Shown: positions 23,729-37,516 of the stretch, piece after piece
How positions within the stretch are numbered: the stretch's first letter is position 1
Layout: each line of letters starts with the position of its first letter
Assembly: GCA_019059635.1 (NCBI GenBank)
Contig: JAGVRJ010000015.1
Span: forward strand, 682,001-746,000
Reading direction: 5' to 3'
Source: Proales similis
Taxonomy: Eukaryota > Rotifera > Eurotatoria > Ploima > Proalidae
Length of the DNA: 64,000 bases
Position numbers and translations under genes: made by a program
Notes under the pieces: generated by a model
Told to the model about the DNA's origin: nothing
The model's database searches: none
Seen by the model: the letters and a program-made list of their open reading frames with translations, nothing else

Positions 23729-25093
23729 TCAAACAGTCATAAGGCGATAGTTTTCAATCAGAACTTGAACTCGCTCGAACGCGTTCTCAAACTCTTCGCT
23801 GTCAAGCCCGTAACGTTCAAACCAGTGGACATAGGCTCGTGCGTTGAATTTGCGTTTTGCTTTCTCCAAAACTTGTTCGTGAAGGAACTGGCCGATTCGA
23901 TTGCGGTTGAAGGCGATTGCGATCGACTGTGGACTGTTGCTGGAGGGTCGAGCTGCCTTGTTTACATTTGATGGCACATGGAGAGGCGTGCGACTAGTCC
24001 ACATGTCGAGCCAGTGCGGATTCCAATCAACAGGGTTCAGGATCTTGCCGATCTGCGACTGAACATTGGAGAGAACGAACGGTGGTGCGCTGTCAGTGGA
24101 GGCCGCTTGTCCTCGGCAGACCAGCATGCAGCTCAGAGATTTGAACAGTTTCGAATCGGTCGGACTCCGCTTGGGCACTGCGCCCATCAGCTCGTCGAGA
24201 AGATCGCTCCATTGCGTTGGCTTTGATGACGAGAAAGGACTCGTCTTTGTCCGGCTAATTGAATAGAATTCAACACATTTGAGTTGAGGGTTCGGCGCGA
24301 GATGACGCACAAGATCGAGCGGCTCCCGGCCGATGCTCTGCTCTTTTCGACTCACTTCATCGACGGGCAGTGAGAACGAGAGCAGACTGTGAACTATCTG
24401 AGAGTTCATCTGCTTGAGAGAGACACACTGGTCCTGCAGACCCGACTTGCTCTTGAGCTGTAGACCAGATTTAGTGAGAGAAGCAGCCGATCGCTGGCTC
24501 GGACTCAGCCTCTGCACCAGTTCGAGAACGTCATCGTTGCGCACCAAATGGAATAGATCGGCGTACTCGTCCACGTATGAGACGCTGAACAGATTGTTGT
24601 AGTGCTGGACGGGCAGTTCGCCCTGGGAGAAGGGCGCCACCGAATGGGTAACGATCCAACGCTTCTCTCCGAACTCGTCTCTGATCTCTTGCAGCATTCG
24701 CGAACCAGTGCCCGAGCCGGTGCCGCCCGACAGACTGTGCAGCATTTGAAAGCTCAATAGAAAGTCACATCGCTCGGCCTCTTTGCGAAGCGAGTCGATC
24801 GTCTTTGTGACTAGGCCATCGTTGGCCGCTCCCGTGAAACCCAGAGCCCAATTTGAGCCCCGGCCTGATCGACCAAGCACAACGTTCTGTGGCCTGACGC
24901 GGTCCGGGTGAGCAGCCAAGAGCGCGCCGGCTACTTTGGGTTCGCTGTCTACGCATACGAACCGGAGTCTGTTGTCAAAGTGCTTGAACAAAAAGCTTGT
25001 CTGCTTGCTTGTTTGATTCACGTCCAGGTAGCTGATCAGCTCGCTGCCGAGCTGGTTTCCGCACTGACCGACAGCTAAGAATATGCTCGACAT
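23729..25093 (-). CDS. TUBD1: Delta-tubulin
   Basis: Divergent member of the tubulin superfamily needed with epsilon-tubulin for triplet centriole and basal-body microtubules. It is a single uninterrupted frame of 454 residues, close to the 453 of human TUBD1. It starts MSSIFLAVGQCGNQLGSELI, the tubulin N-terminal GTP-binding motif (GQCGNQ). The tubulin signature GGTGSGTGS lies at about residue 128. The segment GRGSNWALGFTGA and the sequence around PVQHYNNLFSVSY match delta- rather than alpha-, beta- or gamma-tubulin. The C-terminus lacks the acidic tail of alpha/beta tubulins. It has no introns, unlike most neighbours. Divergence elsewhere is high, but the nucleotide-binding loops look intact. 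Confidence 0.88.
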   Translation of the reverse strand: MSSIFLAVGQCGNQLGSELISYLDVNQTSKQTSFLFKHFDNRLRFVCVDSEPKVAGALLAAHPDRVRPQNVVLGRSGRGSNWALGFTGAANDGLVTKTIDSLRKEAERCDFLLSFQMLHSLSGGTGSGTGSRMLQEIRDEFGEKRWIVTHSVAPFSQGELPVQHYNNLFSVSYVDEYADLFHLVRNDDVLELVQRLSPSQRSAASLTKSGLQLKSKSGLQDQCVSLKQMNSQIVHSLLSFSLPVDEVSRKEQSIGREPLDLVRHLAPNPQLKCVEFYSISRTKTSPFSSSKPTQWSDLLDELMGAVPKRSPTDSKLFKSLSCMLVCRGQAASTDSAPPFVLSNVQSQIGKILNPVDWNPHWLDMWTSRTPLHVPSNVNKAARPSSNSPQSIAIAFNRNRIGQFLHEQVLEKAKRKFNARAYVHWFERYGLDSEEFENAFERVQVLIENYRLMTV

Positions 25094-27326
25094 TCTCTTA
25101 ATTCGATTTGGCCAATTTCAGCGCCAGCACAGACAAGGCTAGATATTTGTCTTGGCAGCGTTTTAAAGAGCGCCTCTAATTGACGTCAATGCAATTTTAG
25201 ATTCAATTAAATTTTAATGAAATTCAATTGGGAATAAATCCCTCGCCGACTCCAATAGTGACACGTCAATCAAGGCAAAAGCTGCAATCTGCGTCTAGTT
25301 TCGTTTTTTTTTCCTTTATTTCAGGAGAGAGCATTTGGCCAAGTCAGTGACAAGTTTGATCCGAGCTCGTTCTGTCGAAGTGAAGCTTTCAATTCTTTCT
25401 GCTTTGGTTCGTCAAAGCGATGCTCATTTACTGATAAATCAGGCTGATACGAGCACATAAGCTGCCATTTGAAATCTGAGGCAACTGATCAGCCTTAACG
25501 AAATTGAGCTCGTCTTAAGCAGAGTTGGAGGAGGAGGATCAAGTGTGTTCAATGAGAAGCAGATTAATGAATCAATCATGAGCAAACACAATTGGTCAAG
25601 TAAAGAGGCCTTTTCGAGTGGAGCAATCCAAAAGACGTCACCCTCTCCGGGTGGGCGTCCAAGAGATTAGGCCAAGATTTAAGGCAGGTGCACGCGATCG
25701 CTCAAGAAATCGCGGGCACTTTCGCAATTGAGAGCGATTGCGACAGGCAATCGAGATAATTGGGGAATCGGAAAGCGCTCATGGAGTCAGGAGCGGGTCG
25801 AGTTTGACTGCAATTTTAAAGGACTTGAATGTGTTGCTGAGCTGGTCTAATTGGATTCTGTTCGAGTCTGATTGATCGATCGATTGCTTGTATTAAAACA
25901 TGTGTGGGCTCGTTAATAGCGATCAACGTACCATTGCGGCATTTTATTCAAATCACGAAAGCTTGCTTGACTACGTGGGCTGCTATTACTGACTCGGGAG
26001 CGAAATCAGCCGTCTTGTTTTTTCCTGTCGACGCCTCGTCCAACACTTTGCTCTTTCGGCTCTGAGCATGTGCACACACACAAACACGCAAACAACGACG
26101 CCTCCTTTCTTCCTCTGCCTCTCTTCCGTTCTCGTCTATTTCTCTCGGTGTCTTGCAATTAACTGAAAACAGTCAAAAGCACGACTGCCTACTGATTTCA
26201 ATGAATTAGAAGCGTGCGCATGTGTGAGAGCGGCATTGAGAAGAGATACGTAGAGACTGCTCAGCGTGATATCCGCTTACCTAATCAGCTTGAGACAAAA
26301 AGGGGCGATGAGAAGCAATGAAAAGAATCGAAACCGCGATTACTCAGGCAACTGATTACGTCAGCCGTCGACGTAGATTTCTTATCTCGAGATGAAGATT
26401 ATCGGCTCCAGGACGGCAAACAAATCTCTGCGGAGAGCAGCGCTAACAAATCGAGTGTAAGTGAGACGATTAATCATTTCAATTATCAATTTCACATCCA
26501 AGCAGCGCTCTCTCGTCTAGCTGCTGATTAATAAATTCGCCTCTTATTTGCGGCTGCCTTGTTCTGCGCCAATTCAAGCGGCGCGGCCATTCCCCAATAC
26601 CAACTATTCGCATTTATTTTGCCATTAAGCGCATCTGTGGCCCCGGGGCCCAGCTCATCGTCATCGTCCTCAATTGTTTATTTTTTTTTAATAATCAAAA
26701 AAAGCAAAGCGGCAATTTGGCTTTATTTCTTTTCTATTATTGCGAATATGGCCTGCCTGCCTACCCGGTTTTACTCGACTCCACCACTCAGCTCGATTGG
26801 TCCCAAGCCCCGAATATGTCTTCTCTTTATTCTCATTTCGTATCTAAGTGCTTTCTAAACGCTTGAAAATTGCGTTTGGCGTGCATTTCATCAACGCTTT
26901 GTTTTCTTTTTGAAAATTGCCTGTACACCTCAACCGCCGCTTGTGTGGAAAGGAACAAGCAAAGAAGCAGTTGCTAACTGCGACAAAGACCGACAACATC
27001 GCACCTTGAAAGCAAGTGAATGCGGCTAAAACAGAGCATCGAGAAGGGCCTGTCTGAGCGGCAGAACGGCGTAATAAGGCCTCATTTGCTTCTAATGGCC
27101 GGAACTCGAAAGCAAGTTGAATCGTGTTGAGCTGCATGCTCAGTGACGAAAGCGTCTCGACTTTTCTATAATTCAACGCCAACTCAAAACACACCTCGCT
27201 CCTTAATACGTCCGGTTGGCTAAAATACAAAACGGCCTGTTTTAGCCGTGACGTACTTCGTCACATTTTTACTTCTACTTTTACTAAAATTTGGCTCAAT
27301 TTCTCTCGATCTAGATGAATGAGTGA
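25094..27326. other. Intergenic between delta-tubulin and the receptor kinase
   Basis: About 2.2 kb between divergent genes, expected to hold both promoters. Open frames at 26559-26858 and 26844-27230 have no domain features and look like chance. I see no RNA gene. Confidence 0.5.
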
Positions 27327-30077
27327 ATGAGAAAAGCGGTTGAGATGAATGCATTGGTCCCGGTAATTTTAGTGGCGATTTGTGCAGCGATCGAGGCTGC
27401 CTCTATGCGGCTGCCAGCTGGCCAAGAAGCGGCGGCAATCAGAACAGACAAGAAGCTATCAGAAGAGCGGACAAGAGAGCGCCAGCCGCTGAATGAGTAC
27501 GTCAGCAGAAAGAACTACATTCCGCAAGGGGCGCGTCTCGGCTCTTCACTTGAGATTGAATGTCCTCGACTGCTCAATGACTTGCCCGAGTACGTTTTCA
27601 GCGCGGTTTGGCAAGTGAGCTCTCAGCAGATGGCCAAACAGTTGCTGGAGACGTTCGGCTCTCGAGTGCACCTTTACGAGCCGGAGCCGTTCAAAGTGCT
27701 CGTCTCCAGAGTCTACTCAACTGCCACGTTGAGCATTGCTCCGCTCCAATTCAAGCATTCTGGTGTTTATTTTTGTGTATACAACGCCGATCATGAAACA
27801 TTGCTCGAATTCAATTCAAATATCCAAGTCTACTCTGGTAAGCTCAACTGGCGAATAAACTAAATAACGCTCGTTGCTGATGAGCAAACAACTTGAAGAA
27901 CAAAGAGTGAGAAGCGAAATAGCGTCCAAGGTCGAGCTTGTCGCCTGTGTCGATGAGTACAGGCAAGAAGGGCAAGAGGAGCTGGCAAGGATCAGCTGGT
28001 CGACCACTGCACCCGTGGATGCCACCAGAGATCTCGTCCATGAAAGCGTGAGTGTCTTGCCAGCAAGCACAGAACGGCCTATTGATGATGCGATTTCGTT
28101 TTTTGGTCACAGGCGGCAGGGAACCTGATAATTTCTCTGAACGACACGCGCCTATTTGAACAAACGTTCAAATGCGAGAGTAGAGAGACTGGCGCGCACA
28201 CAATCTACAAGATTGAGTGCAAAGGCTGCGAAGGTGAACACTGATCCCACATGCATGCCAGCGAAAACTAACCATTCGAAAGGAATCTACTCGGCGCCGA
28301 TTGTGAGTCCGAGCCGAGCAGTCGCCACTCAAGGCTCGAGTGTGCAATTCAATTGCCAGCATTCAATGTCAACGTTCGAGCCCGGTCGACTGCAGTGGTT
28401 CAAAGGAGTCAGGAACGGAACGAGCAGCTCGCCATCGTTTGACACGTCTCAGACGATTCATGCCGGTCAAATTCTGGAATTCGACTCACTCAGCGAGCAG
28501 GAAGCCGGCTGGTACGCGTGCTGTGTGATGAACTCGGTGCGACCGTTCGACATGGACAACGCTTGGCCAATAAGCTCCACTTGCTCGAGTGTGCAGATTG
28601 AGCTGTCCAAAGACAGCAGCTGGCTGAGGCCGTTTGTGCTCAGAGCTTTGCTGGTCTCCGCTTTGATCGCATTGTTCTGCAGCTGCTTCCTGATTGTCTG
28701 GGGCAAGGAGAGACTGCGCGGCTTCTCGAACGCTTCCAAGGCAAATGAGAATACGCAAAACGTAAGCGAATCTCGATCGCATTGCCAACTCGATCAGAAA
28801 TAGAAAGAGCACTTGTTCTAGAACATGTTCTACGAGCCGAGCGCCAAGCACGGTCTATTCAACTCAGAGTATGAAGAGGCGATGAGCGAGAAATGCGTCC
28901 AAGAGCGTGCAACGCTCATTGACGAGCTGGCCAAGAGCGAGAGCGCTCAGTGCTGGCACATAGCCGCCGACCGTTTGTTTATTGGCCAAGTGATCGGCCA
29001 AGGCGCGTTCGGCGTGGTCTCGATCGCTTCGATTCGTGGCTGTTCGAACCCGGCGTCGACCACAATGGTACACGAGAGCGACTCTGGCCTTGACTGCTCC
29101 GAGGCCAACTCAAGCGAGTACGGGCAGGCAGGCAAAAAGCAGCAGCAGAAGGCGACGATCGAGCCCGAGCTCACCGTGGCTGTCAAGACGTTGCCCGTCG
29201 ACTCGAGCTTGTCTGAGTTCAGAGAGCTGCTCACCGAGCTGCGTCTGCTCATGAGTGTTGGCCAGCATCCGAACATAATCAATTTGATCGGCTTCGCTCG
29301 CACCGACTCCACCTCGATCTGCATAGTGACTGACTACGCGGCCCTGGGCAACCTGAGAGACTACTTGCGTCAATCGGCGTCAAGGCTCACTTTTGAATGT
29401 CTCCTGCTCTACGCTGGCCAGGTCGCGTCCGGAATGGCTTATCTTCACAGCAAAAAAGTAAAGCCGAACGAAAGAGAGCGCGCGAGCGAGTCTTCTAAAG
29501 CGTTTGACAATTTTAGGTTCTTCACCGAGATTTGGCCGCGCGCAACGTGCTCGTCTACGAAAAGGACGCGGTCAAAATTGCCGACTTTGGTCTGGCGCGC
29601 AACCTAGACACAAATGACTATTACGTGCAAAAGTTCAGCCACAAACTGCCTCTAAAGTGGATGGCACCGGAAGCGATCAAGTCGCGCAGAATCAGCGAGC
29701 AGTCGGACGTCTGGTCGTTCGGCGTGCTTCTCTGGGAGCTGTTCAGTCTGGGCGAAGTGCCCTATCCGACTGTAAGCAATGAAAAGCTGCTCGAGTATAT
29801 AATGAGAGGCGATCGTCTGCCGATGCCGGCGATGAGCACCGCCGAGCTCTACGCGATCATGCTCGCCTGCTGGAGCCTAGAGGCCCGTGAGCGGCCTGAC
29901 TTTAGGCGGCTTAGCGAGACCATTGGGGCCATGTTGGCGCCCCACCCTAATCGAGCTCAAGCAAAGATCGATCATCATCGGACACGTGTCGCTGCCGACT
30001 GCTCCTACGTCCAACTCAACTCGTCGGACGTCTCAAGACACACTGAACAGACCATTGTTGAGGACCAAGAGTACTGA
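27327..30077 (+). CDS. Receptor tyrosine kinase with Ig ectodomain, FGFR-like
   Basis: Single-pass receptor tyrosine kinase. Exons as read: about 27327-27838, 27900-28046, 28113-28230, 28282-28761, 28822-29457 and 29518-30077. It opens with a signal peptide (MNALVPVILVAICAAIEA). Ig-like regions follow: a C-to-YFC pair in exon 1, then LVACVDEY, and VQFNCQHSM with GWYACCVM. The transmembrane helix is FVLRALLVSALIALFCSCFLIVWG. Kinase motifs are complete: IGQGAFGVV, VAVKTL (catalytic Lys), HRDLAARNVL, ADFGLAR, activation-loop NDYYVQ, KWMAPEA and SDVWSFGVLLWELFSLG. Wording around the loop is closest to FGFR/VEGFR. The kinase-insert region is very short, which argues against PDGFR/VEGFR. An unusual Ser/Gln-rich insert of about 45 residues sits between the glycine loop and the VAVK Lys. 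Confidence 0.9.
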
Positions 30078-30593
30078 AACTAATAAACGCCCGACAAGCG
30101 AGTCATCTATGAACAAAATCAAAGACTAACGCCACAGCTGCTCGACTAGTAAATATTCTCGCCCTTTGTTGTTTGAATCCCTTGATCTGAGCCAGGCCAT
30201 CTCTCTCTCTCTCTCTCTCTGCGCATCGGCATCAGCTCTAAAGGTCTCAGACTTTCTCTCCCAATCTCCATCTTCCCAGTCTCTCTCTTACTCTCCCTCT
30301 TTCTCTCTTACTTGCCAGCCCCTGTCCTCCTTTCCTTGATCTCTCGCTGCGTAGCTCGCACCGTAGCTGACTCTTAACTGGCTCACTGGCAGCCTGAACT
30401 TGCAATTTGGCACTTGGTTTAGCGCTTGACTGCACTGCGCCAGTGGTCGCCTCCTTTTTGAGCTAGTCACCTTTAATTTAAATGAATAAAAAGCGTTCTG
30501 CATTCACACACTGATCCTTCAGTTCGATCCAACAGCTTGGTCTATTTGGACTTTTCGTGTGTTCAAAACTGAGTGTTGCGCTCTCAAATTGAT
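30078..30593. other. Intergenic, CT-rich
   Basis: Short region between the receptor kinase stop and the MRTO4 stop (convergent genes). It is strongly CT-rich, including a (CT)n run at 30200-30220. No gene seen. Confidence 0.55.
30200..30220. repeat. (CT)n microsatellite
   Basis: About ten CT units in the CT-rich 3' flank of the receptor kinase gene. Confidence 0.9.
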
Positions 30594-31769
30594 TTATTCA
30601 ATTTTGTTCAGTTTTCTGGCCTTTTTCTTTTGGCGCTTGGCGCTCGGCTCCTCTGACTGCTCGTTGTCGACTTGCATCGACGTCTCATCTAAATTTGCCA
30701 GTCGCTTGAGTGGGCCGAATTGAGTGAAAATAAGAATCAGTCGCTCTTACTCTCGTCGTCTGGCTGAGCATCGTCCGGATCGGCCGACTCTTCAATTGAG
30801 TCGTCGATAATCTCATACTCGCCACCTCGGCTCCAGTGCATTTTCACGTTGATTTTGAACTCGGCCTGCATGTATCCGAACAGTTTCTAGCAAGACGAGA
30901 CACGAGGTCAACAAACAAATGAGAGTGACCAATGAGCCGGAACCTACAAGAATGCGCGCCTGCTCCGGTGTGAGTTTGTCGCCTTGTTTGCAAACGGCGA
31001 AATCAAGATCTAGATTGACAACGCCCTTTTTCAAGCTGGTGTAGAGGCCCAGCTTTCGCAGTTCGGGCTCCATCGTGTGCTGGAACTGATCGAGCGGTCC
31101 GGCCGCGATGACAACCTCTTCGGTTGCAATGTTGCCACTGCGAGCGTAGTCAGGGCAGGAGTAGTTGGCAAAGAAGCTGCGCACCGACAATTAGAGACCG
31201 ACTCGGCCGACAAGAGGCAAACGGACTCACCTGACCACCTCGTCTTTGCTTCGATTGGTGAACAGGAGACCAACGGAGCCGACCAGCAGCGAGGCCACTT
31301 TGTGCAAATTGGGCAAGTACTCGCTCTCGGGCAGACGGCCCAGGGCCAGCGCGATCACTTTGTTCTTGCCGAACAGGAATCTGGCCAAAATGGCGATAAG
31401 CGGTTTCGTCTGGCTCGCTCGGGTTCATCGGACTGCAGCCAGTCCGACTGTCTTGGCGACTTACTTGCTGTCAGACCATTGTTGACGAAGCTCTTTGAGG
31501 AACAGATTGCGCTGATTGAATGCGGAGATGACGAACATATTTTCGTACTCGTCCAAGTACTCGCGAACCTGCCTCACCGTGATCAGAGCGAATCGAGAAA
31601 AAAGAGAAAACGACCGAAGCTCGTACTTGAGTGATGAGATTTTGTTTGAGGTCAAGTCCCTTCTTCTTAGTGACCGTGAGCGACACTAAAATGCTCGAGA
31701 ATTAGGCTCGAGCGGTCCAATAGTCTTGCAAAGGCGGTTACCGGTTCGGTTGCGTTTGGATTTGGGCAT
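30594..31769 (-). CDS. MRTO4: Ribosome assembly factor MRTO4 (P0-like)
   Basis: Nucleolar paralogue of ribosomal protein P0 (yeast Mrt4) that binds the stalk site of pre-60S particles until P0 replaces it. Exons follow the family closely. The start [10 protein letters not shown] (first exon 31769 to about 31744) continues with [16 protein letters not shown], then [20 protein letters not shown]. Next come [15 protein letters not shown] and [13 protein letters not shown], then the exon with [30 protein letters not shown] and [10 protein letters not shown]. The last exons give an acidic tail ending in a basic Lys-rich stretch ([14 protein letters not shown]) before the stop at 30594. Six or so exons are separated by introns near 60 bp. 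Length is near that of human MRTO4 (239 residues). Confidence 0.92.
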
Positions 31770-33655
31770 TTTCTATCTCGATCAATTGAGCGCTGATGGC
31801 ATGCTCGCCCAACGTGCTCGTCTCTTCAATTAAAATTTCTCTCACGTATACTTTGCATTCAGTGTGCAAAGTTCGCTTCACCAAACCCCTGTTTGTGTCT
31901 TTCTGCCCTTCGGCCTACTCGTCCTATGAGTGTCCTCCACGCAGCGATCGGCTCGTCGCCGAGTCGAGCATTCACGACCTAAATCGATTCAAGGCCGCAT
32001 AAGTTTCCCACTGGCGGCAGCGTGCTCTCCGCATTTGCATGATTCTAATCTATTCGAGCCAGAGCAATCGTTTACAGCCTCCATTTGTGCTACTTGTGTT
32101 ACTGTCCCGCCTCTTCAATTCTATATTTCTGTTTTGACAGTTCTTGACTGTTGTACATGTCGAGCGTGAGATGGTTAGATTGGTGCGACGCAAATCAATC
32201 GAATATGCGCATGCAAGGAACGCATAAAAGGCGCAGATTGCACAAACGACGAGTGGCTTTGAAAGGACCGACGTGGGCGGGTATTATCATAATTACTGTT
32301 CGAAAGAGCTGTCATAAACATTGAAAGAGTTTACGAACAAGTCGAGGGCACAGACCAGTGAAGCTGGTCGCGATTTGTGCATGTGTGGTGATTGGCGTCA
32401 ATTGGGCCAATGGTTGATTTCGAATCAGCCAGTTGTCGTGACCGGAGCCAAAATGGGAAGTGAATTTAATTTTCTCCTTCATGGCGCGCACTACTCGTTT
32501 GCGCATCGATCATGATGATGATGATGATTAGAGTCTAGATTGTAGCGCATAAGGGCCGCAACTCGGCTACGATACTCGAGCGCCTTATGAATTATTAGCT
32601 CAGCGTAGCGCACAAGCCCGCCACTCGACGGCAACAAGAATCAGTTTGTGTGCACCTATGCGCCAGGATTAGCCTGCCATCCATCTCTCCTTTCTCTCTG
32701 TCTCGCTTTCGATCGTTTGTTCTACTTTCGATTAGTGAAATCGTATGATCGACTGGCGCGTGTGCTCGCGCGTTTTTGTTCTGCCTTGTGCGTGTGTGTG
32801 TGTGTGTTTATGTGTTGTCAGCGTTTCTTTTTGCAGCAAACAAATTTAAATGATGAAGCACGTTGCTTTCGTTCGCGAGAAGCCTTCATGCACTAGGACG
32901 ACTGATTGAGATGATCAAATTTAAAAATGGCGGCTCAATTTATTCTCTAATTTCTAATCATCGACTAAGCGCATGATCGCAAACATGTGGCTGGAGAGCG
33001 GCTTGTAAAAACGCCTCCGCTCATACAGCGTCTCAAGTATTGAATGTGCGAGCCGGATCATTTGCGTCGAATTCTAATCTAAATCATTGCCTTCGAGAGA
33101 GCGAGATATGAAAGCCGCCTCTTTTTCGAGGGTTTTAATGTTGTTCGCTGTCGCCGCCGCCGTCGTCGCCGTTCATGTGTATGGCATGATCGCAAAATGC
33201 CCACTGATTGTGTGTTTGTGTGTGCTCTTCTTATCTGAACATACTGGCGACAATCTCACAGCGCAAAGTTGTGCGTTGAAGAGATAGCGCTTTGGATAAA
33301 AGACGCGATTGTGAAGTAGCCGCACCCTTTGATCGATAGATGCGATTGAGGCATCGCCTTTTCTAGCGACTACATAAGCTCGTTCGCATCTCTCGGTCGG
33401 GTTTTATGAAGCCTTTTCAGTTTGTGGCGAATACGAGCTAGCGCCGAATAGCGGGCATGAGTCGGCGCTCGAATAGCGGTTGTGCAATGCGGCTGCGTTG
33501 CATTGTTTGGCTCGATGATTCATTTGCTTGTTTCATGTTGCCACAGAGCTCATGCGTCTCTATATCTTGCTCACCAATTGCCTTCTTCAGACGAGTTTAG
33601 ACTCAAGCCTAGCCGGCCGCAATCAAAGTAAACAAAACCAAAAGTGCAATTGACA
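31770..33655. other. Intergenic between MRTO4 and polyamine oxidase
   Basis: Divergent promoter region of about 1.9 kb. It contains TATA-like motifs (ATAAAAGG near 32224, GATAAAAG near 33295), a GT run at 32790-32807 and an ATG trinucleotide run near 32511-32528. No supported gene. Confidence 0.5.
32790..32807. repeat. (GT)n microsatellite
   Basis: GT dinucleotide run of about eight units in the intergenic DNA. Confidence 0.85.
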
Positions 33656-36532
<2,877 letters not shown>

Positions 36533-37075
36533 ATTTGATTCGTCAAACGTTTTTTTCTTCCTCCTTTCGTTTGTTTTGAACTTTTCTTGCCGCATGCCCA
36601 GCGAACTGCTTGGAGTCGAGGCGCGCCGCCGAATTTCGCATCTATCACAATGAGTTTACTCTTGGTTGCCTAGGCTCGGCTCTGGCGGCCGTTTCACCTC
36701 CATTTCATGCACGTTCGCTGGTCGCCGGCTCGCTCTAGTCAGAATAAGCAAAGAGAATGAGGAAGCAAGCAGCCAACAAATCTTGATCATTAAAAATCAG
36801 AGAAAAAGAACGTTTCCAAATCAAAGCAGAACTAAGTCAAAATGAACCAATTGATGCCTCAAGTTATTTCAGCAAGCAAAGGCTTGTTTCGTTTTGTTTT
36901 AGACGGCGTTCTTCGTCTCACTTTCTTTTTTTTTAAGCATTGACGCCTTTTTATCTTCTTTTCGTTTTATTGTTGCTTTTGGTCTATCTAGGAACAATAT
37001 TTGCCTCAATAAACAGCCAACAAAAGTCTAGAAAGTGGCGCCTGTCTGAGTCAAGCACCAGGGACTTGAGAAGGT
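36533..37075. other. Intergenic, polyamine oxidase 3' flank
   Basis: AT-rich sequence between convergent genes. No gene or RNA recognised. Confidence 0.5.
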
Positions 37076-37516
37076 TCAAAGATGGCTATCAGACGAAACG
37101 TGTCTCTTTGTTTGAATTTTGGACGAGCTCAACTTGAGCGACTGTAGATGCGCTCGTTGCAAGCGACTTGTCTGCAGCCACTCTTCGACCGACGGCGACA
37201 GTTTGCTTGCTGGCGACGGCGCAGCGCCGTTGACCAAGGCGCCCTTGGGGCATTTGATCGCCGCATTGGTGGGGAACACTTGTTTGATTAAAATGTTGCG
37301 GTCGGCCCTAGTTTGCCACTTGAGATTGTGCTTCATGTGGCCTTCGATAATTTGCTGCTCGTGCTCAAACTTGCGTCTGTATCTGTCTTGGCGTTGCTCG
37401 TTCTCCAAGTCGCGGCTATTTGCGCCCACAAGGCTTATGGAAGTGTTCAGGCGCGCGTCCGAGTTTGACGAGGCCAGCTTTCGAACCTGGTTCGTTGAAT
37501 GATGCAGCCCGGCCAT
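37076..37516 (-). CDS. Uncharacterised small basic protein
   Basis: I do not recognise this protein. The frame gives 146 residues from the ATG at 37516 (MAGLHHSTNQVRKL). It has no signal peptide or membrane segment. The middle is charged and probably helical (NEQRQDRYRRKFEHEQQIIE, then KHNLKWQTRADRNILIKQVF). The C-terminal half is Ser/Pro/Ala-rich (KGALVNGAAPSPASKL), then VEEWLQTSRLQRAHLQSLKL, and the protein is basic overall. Codon use and the compositional break at the ATG support a real gene: the frame before it is low-complexity Arg/Glu from a CT repeat. The CT run at 37537-37554 lies just upstream. It may be spliced to further exons that I cannot identify. Confidence 0.55.
   Translation of the reverse strand: MAGLHHSTNQVRKLASSNSDARLNTSISLVGANSRDLENEQRQDRYRRKFEHEQQIIEGHMKHNLKWQTRADRNILIKQVFPTNAAIKCPKGALVNGAAPSPASKLSPSVEEWLQTSRLQRAHLQSLKLSSSKIQTKRHVSSDSHL

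Noticed and set aside
32511..32528. ATG trinucleotide run
   Set aside because: Simple microsatellite, not a start-codon array with coding meaning.
33108..33287. Short frame starting with a hydrophobic, signal-like stretch (LMLFAVAAAVVAVHVYG)
   Set aside because: The hydrophobic run comes from a GCC/GTC repeat, and the rest shows no peptide or cysteine pattern.
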